A stretch of DNA of 5,025 nt, from NCBI GenBank assembly GCA_020696885.1, contig JAJFMS010001137.1, positions 1 to 5,025 on the forward strand, read 5' to 3'. Positions 1-4,541 of the stretch are shown one piece after another. The position numbers and the translations under genes are program-made. This DNA is from Armatimonadota bacterium (lineage in GTDB: Bacteria > Armatimonadota > SYMT01). Positions within the stretch are counted from its first letter, which is position 1. Each line of letters opens with the position of its first letter. The notes below the pieces were generated by a model that ran no database searches, had not been told where the DNA came from, and worked only from the letters and a program-made list of their open reading frames with translations.

Positions 1-101
1 TCGCCGCGGTGGATCTCCCCCCGTACCAGGCGCTCAACGCGGCCGCCTACCAGTTCCGCCTCCACGTGGTCAACAAGCCGCCGAAGGCCGGCGAGAAGTA
101 A
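1..101 (+). CDS. C-terminal end of an unidentified protein (partial)
   Basis: The third reading frame is open from the window edge to a TAA at 99-101 and encodes 32 residues beginning AAVDLPPYQALN and ending KPPKAGEK. The codons are strongly GC-ending, like the neighbouring genes, so this is probably the tail of a real gene that starts outside the window. The ending is Lys/Pro-rich and looks like a flexible tail. No motif is visible and I do not recognise the family. A small hairpin (ACGGG, 5-base loop, CCCGT at 103-117) begins one base after the stop codon but has no T-run. Confidence 0.6.
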   Translation, partial: AAVDLPPYQALNAAAYQFRLHVVNKPPKAGEK

Positions 102-159
102 GACGGGCGCGACCCGTGCCCGGCCAAACGGCGAAGACGGCGCCTTACGATCCCCCCTC

Positions 160-233
160 GTAATACGTGCTGCGTGATGCGTAAGGAACCGCTCCCGGGT
201 GCTGGCCGTTACGCATTACGGATCACGCATTAC
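160..233. repeat. Inverted repeat made of degenerate 7-base units
   Basis: The left arm (160-186) and right arm (206-233) are complementary at about 21 of 25 aligned positions and flank a 19-base loop. Each arm is itself a run of degenerate heptamers: GTAATAC, GTGCTGC, GTGATGC, GTAAGGA on the left, and GTTACGC, ATTACGG, ATCACGC, ATTACCC on the right. As RNA or single-stranded DNA it would form a long imperfect hairpin. It lies in the gap between the first stop codon and the next gene. It has no coding potential that I can see. It may be a dispersed intergenic repeat family; that part is inference. Confidence 0.7.
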
Positions 234-262
234 CCACTCAGATAGTCTCACCCGCTCCAGAA

Positions 263-300
263 CTACTTGATCGCACGGATCGTGGATCGCACGCAAGTAG
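263..300. promoter_or_regulatory. Nested dyad, possible operator or leader hairpin
   Basis: CTACTTG (263-269) is the exact reverse complement of CAAGTAG (294-300). Inside it is a second dyad, CACG-GAT-CGTG (274-284), and GATCGCACG occurs twice (269-277 and 285-293). The element ends 50 bases before the ATG at 351. Symmetry of this type is common in binding sites for dimeric repressors, but no regulator gene is visible in the window to pair with it. Confidence 0.4.
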
Positions 301-328
301 ACCTCGCACATAGCCGCGAACACCGGAA

Positions 329-346
329 GTCGTGTAGAATCACGAC
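329..346 (+). promoter_or_regulatory. Perfect dyad around a -10-like TAGAAT, directly before the ATG
   Basis: GTCGTG (329-334) and CACGAC (341-346) are perfect 6-base inverted arms, and the 6-base spacer is exactly TAGAAT, a good -10 hexamer. The hexamer ends 10 bases before the ATG at 351, so transcription would begin within a few bases of the start codon. This gives a leaderless or nearly leaderless mRNA and agrees with the absence of a purine-rich ribosome site. I see no clear -35 at the expected distance. A protein bound to the dyad would block the promoter. Confidence 0.45.
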
Positions 347-350
347 GATC

Positions 351-1310
351 ATGCGTAAGGACAGCCGCCACCTCCAGGCGTTCAAGGAGCACTTCAACCT
401 CGTCGGGCTCTCGACCGCCGCTGCGGTGTCGGCAGCGCTGCTCAACCCCCTCCCGCTGCTGGTAGGACTGGTGGCCGAAGCCGCCTACCTCCTCTTCGTG
501 CCGGACTCTCGTTGGTACGACACGCGCCTCTCTCGCAAGCACGACGCAGAGGTCGAGGCGCGCCGCAGCCAGCTCAAAGCAGAAGTACTGCCCACCCTCC
601 GAGCGGAGCTGCAAGAGCGGTTCCAGCGCCTGGAGACCACGCGGGCGCAGATTGCGGAACACCCCACCAGTCACGAGAGCTGGTTCGCGCAGATCCTCCG
701 GAAGCTGGACTACCTGCTGGAGAAGTACCTGCTCTTCGGCAGCCGCGAGGCGCAGTTCCGGAAGTACCTCGATTCCGTGCTTCACGAGGTCCGGCTGGAA
801 AACCGCCTCCCGGCGGAGAAGCTGGGCTTCATCATCGAGGTGACGGACCGCGGCCCGAACCGCCGGGTGCGCGGGCGCGCGAACGACCGGGCCGCCAGCG
901 ACTCCGTGCCGCCCGAGGAAGCCGCCCTACCACGAGATCCGGCGGATCGGTGGGTACGTCTCACCATCGACGAGATCCAGAGCCACTACCGGCAGGAAGC
1001 GAACGAGGTGCGGGCACAGCGCCAGGAGGAGTCGGACCCCAACACACAGGCCGTGCTCGACAAGCGACTGGAAGTACTGGAGCGGCGCGCGGAAGGCATC
1101 GGCAAGATCGGGCGGATCCTGCTGAACCTCAGCCAGCAGCTCCGGCTGCTGGAGGACACCTTCGGCCTGATCAACGACGAGATCCGCGCCCGCTCGCCCG
1201 AGCAGGTGCTCTCCGAGATCGAGGAAGTGGTGGGGCAGACGGAGTCGATGACCCGGCTGCTGGAAGAGATCGCCCCGTACGAGCAGATGATCGCCCGGCT
1301 CAAGACCTGA
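351..1310 (+). CDS. Membrane-anchored helical/coiled-coil protein of unknown function
   Basis: I do not recognise this 319-residue protein. Residues 17-50 are hydrophobic and broken by NPLP at 32-35, suggesting a membrane hairpin that leaves most of the protein on one side, probably cytoplasmic. Residues 60-104 are a charged amphipathic helix with coiled-coil character, 108-165 another helical stretch (KLDYLLEKYLLF), 165-200 a polar low-complexity linker, and 205-319 a long Glu/Arg/Leu-rich helical region ending EQMIARLKT. No catalytic motif or nucleotide-binding loop is seen. The ATG at 351 is preferred to an in-frame TTG at 267, because the latter would add a polar stretch before the membrane hairpin and would contain the promoter dyad. 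The GHMP kinase gene follows after 83 bases on the same strand, so co-transcription is possible. A scaffold or membrane-linked regulator is conceivable but is only inference. Confidence 0.85.
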   Translation: MRKDSRHLQAFKEHFNLVGLSTAAAVSAALLNPLPLLVGLVAEAAYLLFVPDSRWYDTRLSRKHDAEVEARRSQLKAEVLPTLRAELQERFQRLETTRAQIAEHPTSHESWFAQILRKLDYLLEKYLLFGSREAQFRKYLDSVLHEVRLENRLPAEKLGFIIEVTDRGPNRRVRGRANDRAASDSVPPEEAALPRDPADRWVRLTIDEIQSHYRQEANEVRAQRQEESDPNTQAVLDKRLEVLERRAEGIGKIGRILLNLSQQLRLLEDTFGLINDEIRARSPEQVLSEIEEVVGQTESMTRLLEEIAPYEQMIARLKT

Positions 1311-1320
1311 CGCCCGCCCG

Positions 1321-1346
1321 GCGGCCCGGAGGAACCCCGGGGCCGC
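1321..1346 (+). terminator. GC hairpin after the coiled-coil gene, no T-run
   Basis: GCGGCCC (1321-1327) pairs exactly with GGGCCGC (1340-1346). Two more G-C pairs can form inside (1328-1329 with 1337-1338) past a bulged base. The hairpin starts ten bases after the TGA at 1308-1310. It is stable but not followed by Ts, so it may protect a 3' end or attenuate rather than terminate fully. Confidence 0.35.
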
Positions 1347-1371
1347 ACGTGCCAACATGGGGCCGGAAACT

Positions 1372-1388
1372 CCGCGGCTGCGCCGCGG
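1372..1388 (+). promoter_or_regulatory. Strong small hairpin just before the kinase start
   Basis: CCGCGG (1372-1377) and CCGCGG (1383-1388) flank CTGCG. An extra C-G pair closes a three-base loop, giving a 7-bp all-GC stem. It ends five bases before the ATG at 1394, where it would cover the ribosome-landing zone. It may lower translation from that ATG, or favour initiation at the TTG at 1418, which has GGTGAGAG eight bases upstream. Confidence 0.4.
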
Positions 1389-1393
1389 GCGAG

Positions 1394-2413
1394 ATGGACC
1401 CGGTGAGAGAACAACCCTTGCAGACCATACGCGCGCGCGCTCCGGTGCGCTTCTGTGACCTCGGCGGCTGGACAGATACGCGCATCGTGCCCAGCGGCAA
1501 CGTGCTCAACTTCACGGCCAGCCTCTACACGCACGTCACGCTCCAGGTGGGCGCCTTCGCCGGCATCACTATCGAGAGCTTCGACACGGACGAGCAGGAG
1601 CAGATCCGGGACATCCGCCAGATCGAGTACAACAGCGTCCTGGACCTGTTCAAGGCCGCCGTCAAGCGCTCCGGCATCAAGCGCGGGGTGCGCATCCTCG
1701 TGCGCTCGGACGCCCCTCCCGGCAGCGGCCTCGGCTCCTCGGCGGCGCTGGGCGTGGCCACAATGGCGGCGCTGGCCCACTACCTGCAGTGGCACCTCCT
1801 CCCCTACGAGGTAGCGCGGGAATCCCAGGCGCTCGAAGCGGAGGAGTTGGGGCTGGAGTGCGGGGTCCAGGACCAGCTTGCCTCGGCGTACGGCGGCGTG
1901 AACTACATGGAGGTCAACTACCCCCATGCGCGCGTCTCCCCGGTGCCGCTCGACATCGCCACCCAGTGCGAGCTGGAGGACCGGTTCGTCCTGGTCTACA
2001 CCGGCCGCTCCCACTTCTCCAGCGAGATGCACCGGAAGGTGATCTCCGAGTACGAGGCCGGACACAACGTGCCCCAGTTCCAGAAGCTGGCCGAGTGCGC
2101 CGTCCGCAGCAAGGAAGCCCTACTCTCCGGCGACCTGGTAGCGTTCGCCGAAGCGATGAATGACAACTGGGAAGCCCAGAAAGCGCTCCATCCGGACATC
2201 ACCACCCCGGAGATCGAAGCCCTCTATGAGAAGTCACTGGCGGCGGGAGCCGTCGGCTTCAAGGCCAACGGCGCCGGCGGCGGCGGCACCGTAACGATCC
2301 TCGCACAGCGCAACCGGGACCACCTGGTCCGCCACGCCGTCGAGGACCTCGGAATGACGGTGCTCCCCTCCAAGCTGGACTCCACCGGCCTGCGAGTCTG
2401 GGAGACCCGATAG
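1394..2413 (+). CDS. GHMP-family sugar kinase, HddA/fucokinase-like
   Basis: Numbered from the ATG, this is a 339-residue ATP-dependent small-molecule kinase of the GHMP superfamily, with all family signatures intact. Motif 1 is RAPVRFCDLGGWTDT at 15-29. The glycine-rich phosphate loop is PPGSGLGSSAAL at 108-119. GVQDQLASAYGG at 157-168 carries the likely catalytic Asp160. Motif 3 is KANGAGGGG at 290-298. The overall pattern matches COG2605 kinases, which include D-glycero-D-manno-heptose 7-phosphate kinase (HddA), and the GGWTDT form also resembles L-fucokinase. The substrate is therefore probably a sugar or sugar phosphate, but the sequence does not settle it, and no heptose or fucose pathway gene is nearby. 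The start is uncertain: the ATG at 1394 has only a weak ribosome site behind a strong hairpin, while the TTG at 1418 has GGTGAGAG eight bases upstream and would give 331 residues. The long open frame before 1394 is a shadow of the preceding gene. Confidence 0.93.
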   Translation: MDPVREQPLQTIRARAPVRFCDLGGWTDTRIVPSGNVLNFTASLYTHVTLQVGAFAGITIESFDTDEQEQIRDIRQIEYNSVLDLFKAAVKRSGIKRGVRILVRSDAPPGSGLGSSAALGVATMAALAHYLQWHLLPYEVARESQALEAEELGLECGVQDQLASAYGGVNYMEVNYPHARVSPVPLDIATQCELEDRFVLVYTGRSHFSSEMHRKVISEYEAGHNVPQFQKLAECAVRSKEALLSGDLVAFAEAMNDNWEAQKALHPDITTPEIEALYEKSLAAGAVGFKANGAGGGGTVTILAQRNRDHLVRHAVEDLGMTVLPSKLDSTGLRVWETR

Positions 2414-2417
2414 GCTC

Positions 2418-2449
2418 GCGGAAGGGATGACGGCCGTCTTCCCTTCCGC
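2418..2449 (+). terminator. Near-perfect 32-base hairpin after the kinase
   Basis: GCGGAAGGGA (2418-2427) pairs with TCCCTTCCGC (2440-2449). After one T/T mismatch the pairing resumes with GACGG against CCGTC, up to the centre at 2433/2434. It begins four bases after the kinase TAG. The following bases are TTGAG, so the T-run is poor. It is still the obvious candidate for the end of the kinase transcript, through termination or 3'-end protection. Confidence 0.6.
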
Positions 2450-2452
2450 TTG

Positions 2453-2498
2453 AGTCCCGCGGTAAGGCGGGTGGGCCGGCCTGCCTGTATACGGGACT
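2453..2498. other. Second, branched inverted repeat
   Basis: AGTCCCG (2453-2459) is the reverse complement of CGGGACT (2492-2498). Within it AGGCGGG (2465-2471) can pair with CCTGCCT (2480-2486), with one G-T wobble. It starts three bases after the terminator-like hairpin, so the two together form an 80-base structured block. No known RNA family is recognised. Confidence 0.4.
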
Positions 2499-2695
2499 AC
2501 TCGCGCTCCGCAGCGTACGCCGCACTTTGAGCCTGACAGGGCCACTCCCCACCGGTTGCCTGGCCGGCGTAACTCCGCACTTCACTGGGTACAGTGGGAG
2601 CGAAGGATAAACGAACGGCCCGCACGGCGCGGCGCCCCGGGAAACCGGGCTGCTGAAGCAGGATGCAGGGCCGGAGGGAGATTGGGGGAGAAGCG
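2499..2695. other. Non-coding gap and leader before the exported protein gene
   Basis: I see no gene here. The stretch holds an imperfect direct repeat (CGTACGCCGCACTT at 2514-2527 and CGTAACTCCGCACTT at 2568-2582) and a short dyad, CACTG-GGTA-CAGTG, at 2583-2596. Two back-to-back small hairpins follow: CCCGG-GAAA-CCGGG at 2636-2649 and CTGC-TGAA-GCAG at 2650-2661. The promoter of the next gene should lie in the first half, and TACAGT at 2590-2595 is a possible -10, but no good -35 accompanies it. The hairpins would then fall in the 5' leader. They match no riboswitch that I recognise. Confidence 0.35.
2684..2690 (+). promoter_or_regulatory. Ribosome binding site deciding the start at 2696
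   Basis: GGGGGAG lies five bases before the ATG at 2696. An earlier in-frame ATG at 2663 has a poorer context and would put eleven polar residues in front of a clean signal peptide, so 2696 is the start. Confidence 0.7.
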
Positions 2696-3352
2696 ATGAA
2701 ACGGCTATTGCTGGCAGGGCTGCTGGCCGCCGGGACGATGTCCGGGCTCCAGGCATGTCCGCAGGCGGATACTATCTACCGCTCCGACCAGGCGGTGCTG
2801 ACCGACAACCTGGGCGGTCCGGTCTATACCGACATGCCGGTGTCGGAAGAGCTGATCACGGCGCAGTTAGAGGGTTACCTCGAGCCCAGCAGCATCGGGT
2901 TGGTGGATCTGACCACTGCCCAGAGCGGCCCCGGGACCGCGATGCGCCTGGTGGGTCGGATAACCGGCGACACCAACCGGAGGTCCAACCGGAAGCTGCA
3001 CATCCGTTCGAACGGCTATGGCTGGACGATCAACGCACCGGACAACGTGCTGAGCGTAGGGTTGCGCGGCGAGCGGCTTTCGGTCCACGACCTCCACGAA
3101 GGGGACTGGGTGGTGGCGGAAGGGACGCAGATCGGCAACTCGCGGATCCGCGCACTGGCGATCCGGAAGCTTGGAGATGACGAGGCCGGCTATCGGCAGT
3201 CTAACTTCTTCATGCCGTCCATGACGGGCGGCTACGCGGTGAGCATTACCACCGGACCGGACTTCCGGATGCAGGCGCAGGAGAGCATCCTGGGCGTCCG
3301 GAGCCAGGTGGCCGGCGAGCGCCAGGAGATCTACGGCGCACCGCGCCGGTAA
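2696..3352 (+). CDS. Exported protein, probable lipoprotein, with an OB-fold-like (DUF5666-like) domain
   Basis: The 218-residue product begins MKRLLLAGLLAAGTMSGLQAC, a typical signal peptide: two basic residues, a hydrophobic core, and LQAC at 18-21. That is a lipobox-like end with Cys21 as the likely lipidated residue, although Gln at -2 is unusual and ordinary cleavage after Ala20 is possible. Residues 84-159 alternate as beta strands (LVGRITGD, KLHIRS, WTINA, RLSVHDL, GDWVVAEGT, SRIRALAIRKL), the pattern of DUF5666/OB-fold exported proteins. This assignment rests on pattern, not on a search. The C-terminal 55 residues are polar and probably flexible. The mature protein would sit in the envelope. 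No enzyme motif is seen and the function is unknown. The gene is monocistronic by context, with structured gaps on both sides and a convergent neighbour downstream. Confidence 0.85.
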   Translation: MKRLLLAGLLAAGTMSGLQACPQADTIYRSDQAVLTDNLGGPVYTDMPVSEELITAQLEGYLEPSSIGLVDLTTAQSGPGTAMRLVGRITGDTNRRSNRKLHIRSNGYGWTINAPDNVLSVGLRGERLSVHDLHEGDWVVAEGTQIGNSRIRALAIRKLGDDEAGYRQSNFFMPSMTGGYAVSITTGPDFRMQAQESILGVRSQVAGERQEIYGAPRR

Positions 3353-3372
3353 CGTCCCAGACGCCCAACGAC

Positions 3373-4089
3373 TTACCCGCGGCGCCGCTTCGATGGCGGC
3401 GCCGCGGGCACGTACGGCAGGCGCCAGCGAGTCACCTGCGCGAGGAACCGGTCTGCGGCAGCGCTGTCCTCGAACGCCCGGCGCGGGATGACGATCGCGT
3501 GGTTCGGGCCGCGCTTGAGCAGGATCAGGTTCGGCAGCCCCTCCAGCTCCGTGATGGCGGACCACTCCACGCGGCCCTGCCCAATGCCTGCCGTCAGGGA
3601 CCAGATCCCCCGCGGTGAGAAGTAGATGGTCTGGTCCGCCAGCACGCCGGGAGACGAGCGCGCCTGGCGGACGGACAGCCAGATGATGAGCCAGGGACAG
3701 CCCACCATTCCCAGCACGGCGCCGACCGCCGCCCCGGTCCAACCCGCCATCGATCCGCCGATACCGGCAAACACCAGCCCCAGGCAGGCCAGGGCCAGCA
3801 GCATCTGCGGCCTCCACCGCATGTGGTGCCGGAAGTAACCGGATAGGTCGGAAGGCTCGAGCCGGAAGCGCACCTCGAGCCGCTCCGGCCCGAGGGCCTC
3901 GGTCATCTCCTCATCGACAGTGGCGACTGACGGGGGCGAAGCCTTCGCCATGAGCCAGTACTGGCGGGCCAACTCCGTGAACCGCTGAGCTTCCGAGGGC
4001 GTGCCGAAGCAGCGCCAGGGAGCCGCGATCACACTGAGCGGTCCGAGGCTGGTCAGCGTGGGCTGCCCGGGGGCACCGATCGCGGGCAC
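3373..4089 (-). CDS. YcxB-like membrane protein: end of domain 1 plus complete domain 2 (frameshifted gene, 3' part)
   Basis: This frame can be read as 238 residues from a GTG at 4089. Residues 16-46 (GPLSVIAAPWRCFGTPSEAQ onward) look like the C-terminal end of a YcxB domain, which is missing from the overlapping upstream frame. A full YcxB-like unit follows: LEVRFRLEPSDL at 71-82, membrane segments about 96-112 and 117-138, a strand-rich tail QTIYFSPRGIWSL at 153-165, VEWSAITEL at 174-182 with the family's conserved Trp, and AIVIPRRAF at 198-206. The protein ends in a basic tail, KRRRG. Inner ATGs at 3951 and 3906 lack a well-placed ribosome site: the first has none, and the second has GAGGAG touching the ATG. 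An independent gene is therefore possible but less likely than one continuous 365-residue protein with the 4469-4053 frame. YcxB proteins are poorly characterised membrane proteins. Confidence 0.75.
   Translation of the reverse strand: MPAIGAPGQPTLTSLGPLSVIAAPWRCFGTPSEAQRFTELARQYWLMAKASPPSVATVDEEMTEALGPERLEVRFRLEPSDLSGYFRHHMRWRPQMLLALACLGLVFAGIGGSMAGWTGAAVGAVLGMVGCPWLIIWLSVRQARSSPGVLADQTIYFSPRGIWSLTAGIGQGRVEWSAITELEGLPNLILLKRGPNHAIVIPRRAFEDSAAADRFLAQVTRWRLPYVPAAPPSKRRRG
3376..3408. terminator. Perfect 13-bp GC hairpin between convergent genes
   Basis: CCCGCGGCGCCGC (3376-3388) and GCGGCGCCGCGGG (3396-3408) are perfect inverted arms around a 7-base loop. The hairpin starts 24 bases after the stop of the plus-strand exported-protein gene. 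It overlaps the last codons of the minus-strand YcxB frame, coding for the basic Pro/Arg tail. It is well placed to end transcription from the left and could stabilise or terminate the transcript from the right. Neither side has a strong T-run. Confidence 0.55.
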
Positions 4090-4469
4090 CGAGTGCCGCT
4101 CCCGGGGGGGCGCAGCCCCGGTGGCACGACGAGGGCGTCAGGGGTAACGGTGATCCAGCTTGGGTCGAGCACCCCGGGCAGCTTGCTGAGCTGCTGCGCC
4201 GTTGCCTTCGGCTGGTTCCAGAGCGCGAAGGGCCACATCATCGTGATGGCCACAAGCGGGATCGCGATGGAGACGCCCGCGTTCTCGCCCAGGAAGCGCC
4301 AGAGTACCACCGCCAGGAGCACGCTGGCGACCACACAGCCGGCCCAGCGCAGGAAGAACCGGCGACGCGCCACCGGATCGCCCCAGCGCCGGTACCGGAG
4401 CGCGGCCACGAGATCGGCCTCGGTGAGTTGGTAGTTAGCGGTGAGCGTTAGCGGCGGTTCGTGCGACAT
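4053..4469 (-). CDS. YcxB-like membrane protein, N-terminal part (frameshifted gene, 5' part)
   Basis: From the ATG at 4469 the frame encodes 138 residues. It opens with LTANYQLTEADLVAALRYRR (9-28), typical of the N-terminus of YcxB-like domains. Two membrane segments follow at about 43-60 and 65-84, then the start of the strand-rich tail, DPSWITVTPDALVV at 102-115. From about residue 122 the sequence turns into Pro/Gly/Arg-rich text with no family features and stops at a TGA (4053-4055). The expected remainder is found in the overlapping -1 frame. The switch must lie between 4055 and a TGA in the other frame at 4138-4140, and the run of seven Gs at 4104-4110 (Cs on the coding strand) is the prime suspect. 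The frame can be extended to a TTG at 4487, but that start lies within the U-run side of the upstream terminator, so 4469 is preferred. GGGA five bases before the ATG is a weak ribosome site. Confidence 0.75.
   Translation of the reverse strand: MSHEPPLTLTANYQLTEADLVAALRYRRWGDPVARRRFFLRWAGCVVASVLLAVVLWRFLGENAGVSIAIPLVAITMMWPFALWNQPKATAQQLSKLPGVLDPSWITVTPDALVVPPGLRPPGSGTRCPRSVPPGSPR
4104..4110 (-). other. Seven-base homopolymer at the frame break
   Basis: Seven consecutive Gs (Cs in the mRNA sense) sit inside the only interval where the two YcxB frames can be joined. One more C would read Pro-Pro-Arg-Glu-Arg-His and continue straight into the downstream frame. In the mRNA sense a small hairpin, GGCAC-TCG-GTGCC (4097-4085), lies just downstream. 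The cause could be a sequencing or assembly miscount, a real mutation, or programmed slippage. Confidence 0.6.
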
Positions 4470-4485
4470 CGACGTCCCAGACGGC

Positions 4486-4517
4486 AAAAGGCGGGTGCGA
4501 CTCGTGCCACACCCGCC
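4486..4517 (-). terminator. Intrinsic terminator of the YdjM/DUF457-like gene
   Basis: On the minus strand GGCGGGTG and CACCCGCC (4517-4510 and 4497-4490) form a perfect 8-bp stem with a 12-base loop, followed at once by TTTT (4489-4486). It lies 25 bases beyond the TAA of the upstream gene and ends 17 bases before the ATG of the YcxB gene. Any read-through transcript would carry the hairpin in the YcxB leader. Confidence 0.7.
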
Positions 4518-4541
4518 GTTCAGTTTACCAGCAGCAGCCGG

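Noticed and set aside
160..233. CRISPR array
   Set aside because: The units are only seven bases, degenerate and contiguous, with no unique spacers and no cas gene.
267..350. TTG start for the coiled-coil protein, adding 28 residues
   Set aside because: The stretch contains the nested dyad and the -10 dyad, has no ribosome site and encodes polar text unlike the rest of the protein.
512..1393. In-frame open extension of the kinase frame, nearly 300 codons upstream of its ATG
   Set aside because: It overlaps the coiled-coil gene in another frame and reads as Pro/Arg/Gly-rich shadow text with no GHMP features; the kinase family begins just before RAPVRF.
986..2065. Long antisense open frame opposite the coiled-coil and kinase genes
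   Set aside because: It mirrors GC-rich codons of two well-supported plus-strand genes and shows no domain of its own.
2600..2695. Known riboswitch (cobalamin or cyclic di-GMP class) in the leader
   Set aside because: The leader has small hairpins and a GAAA loop, but none of the conserved boxes of those classes could be found.
2867..3817. Long antisense open frame spanning the exported-protein gene and part of the YcxB gene
   Set aside because: It crosses two real genes and the convergent hairpin, and its translation is low-complexity Ala/Gly/Arg/Pro sequence.
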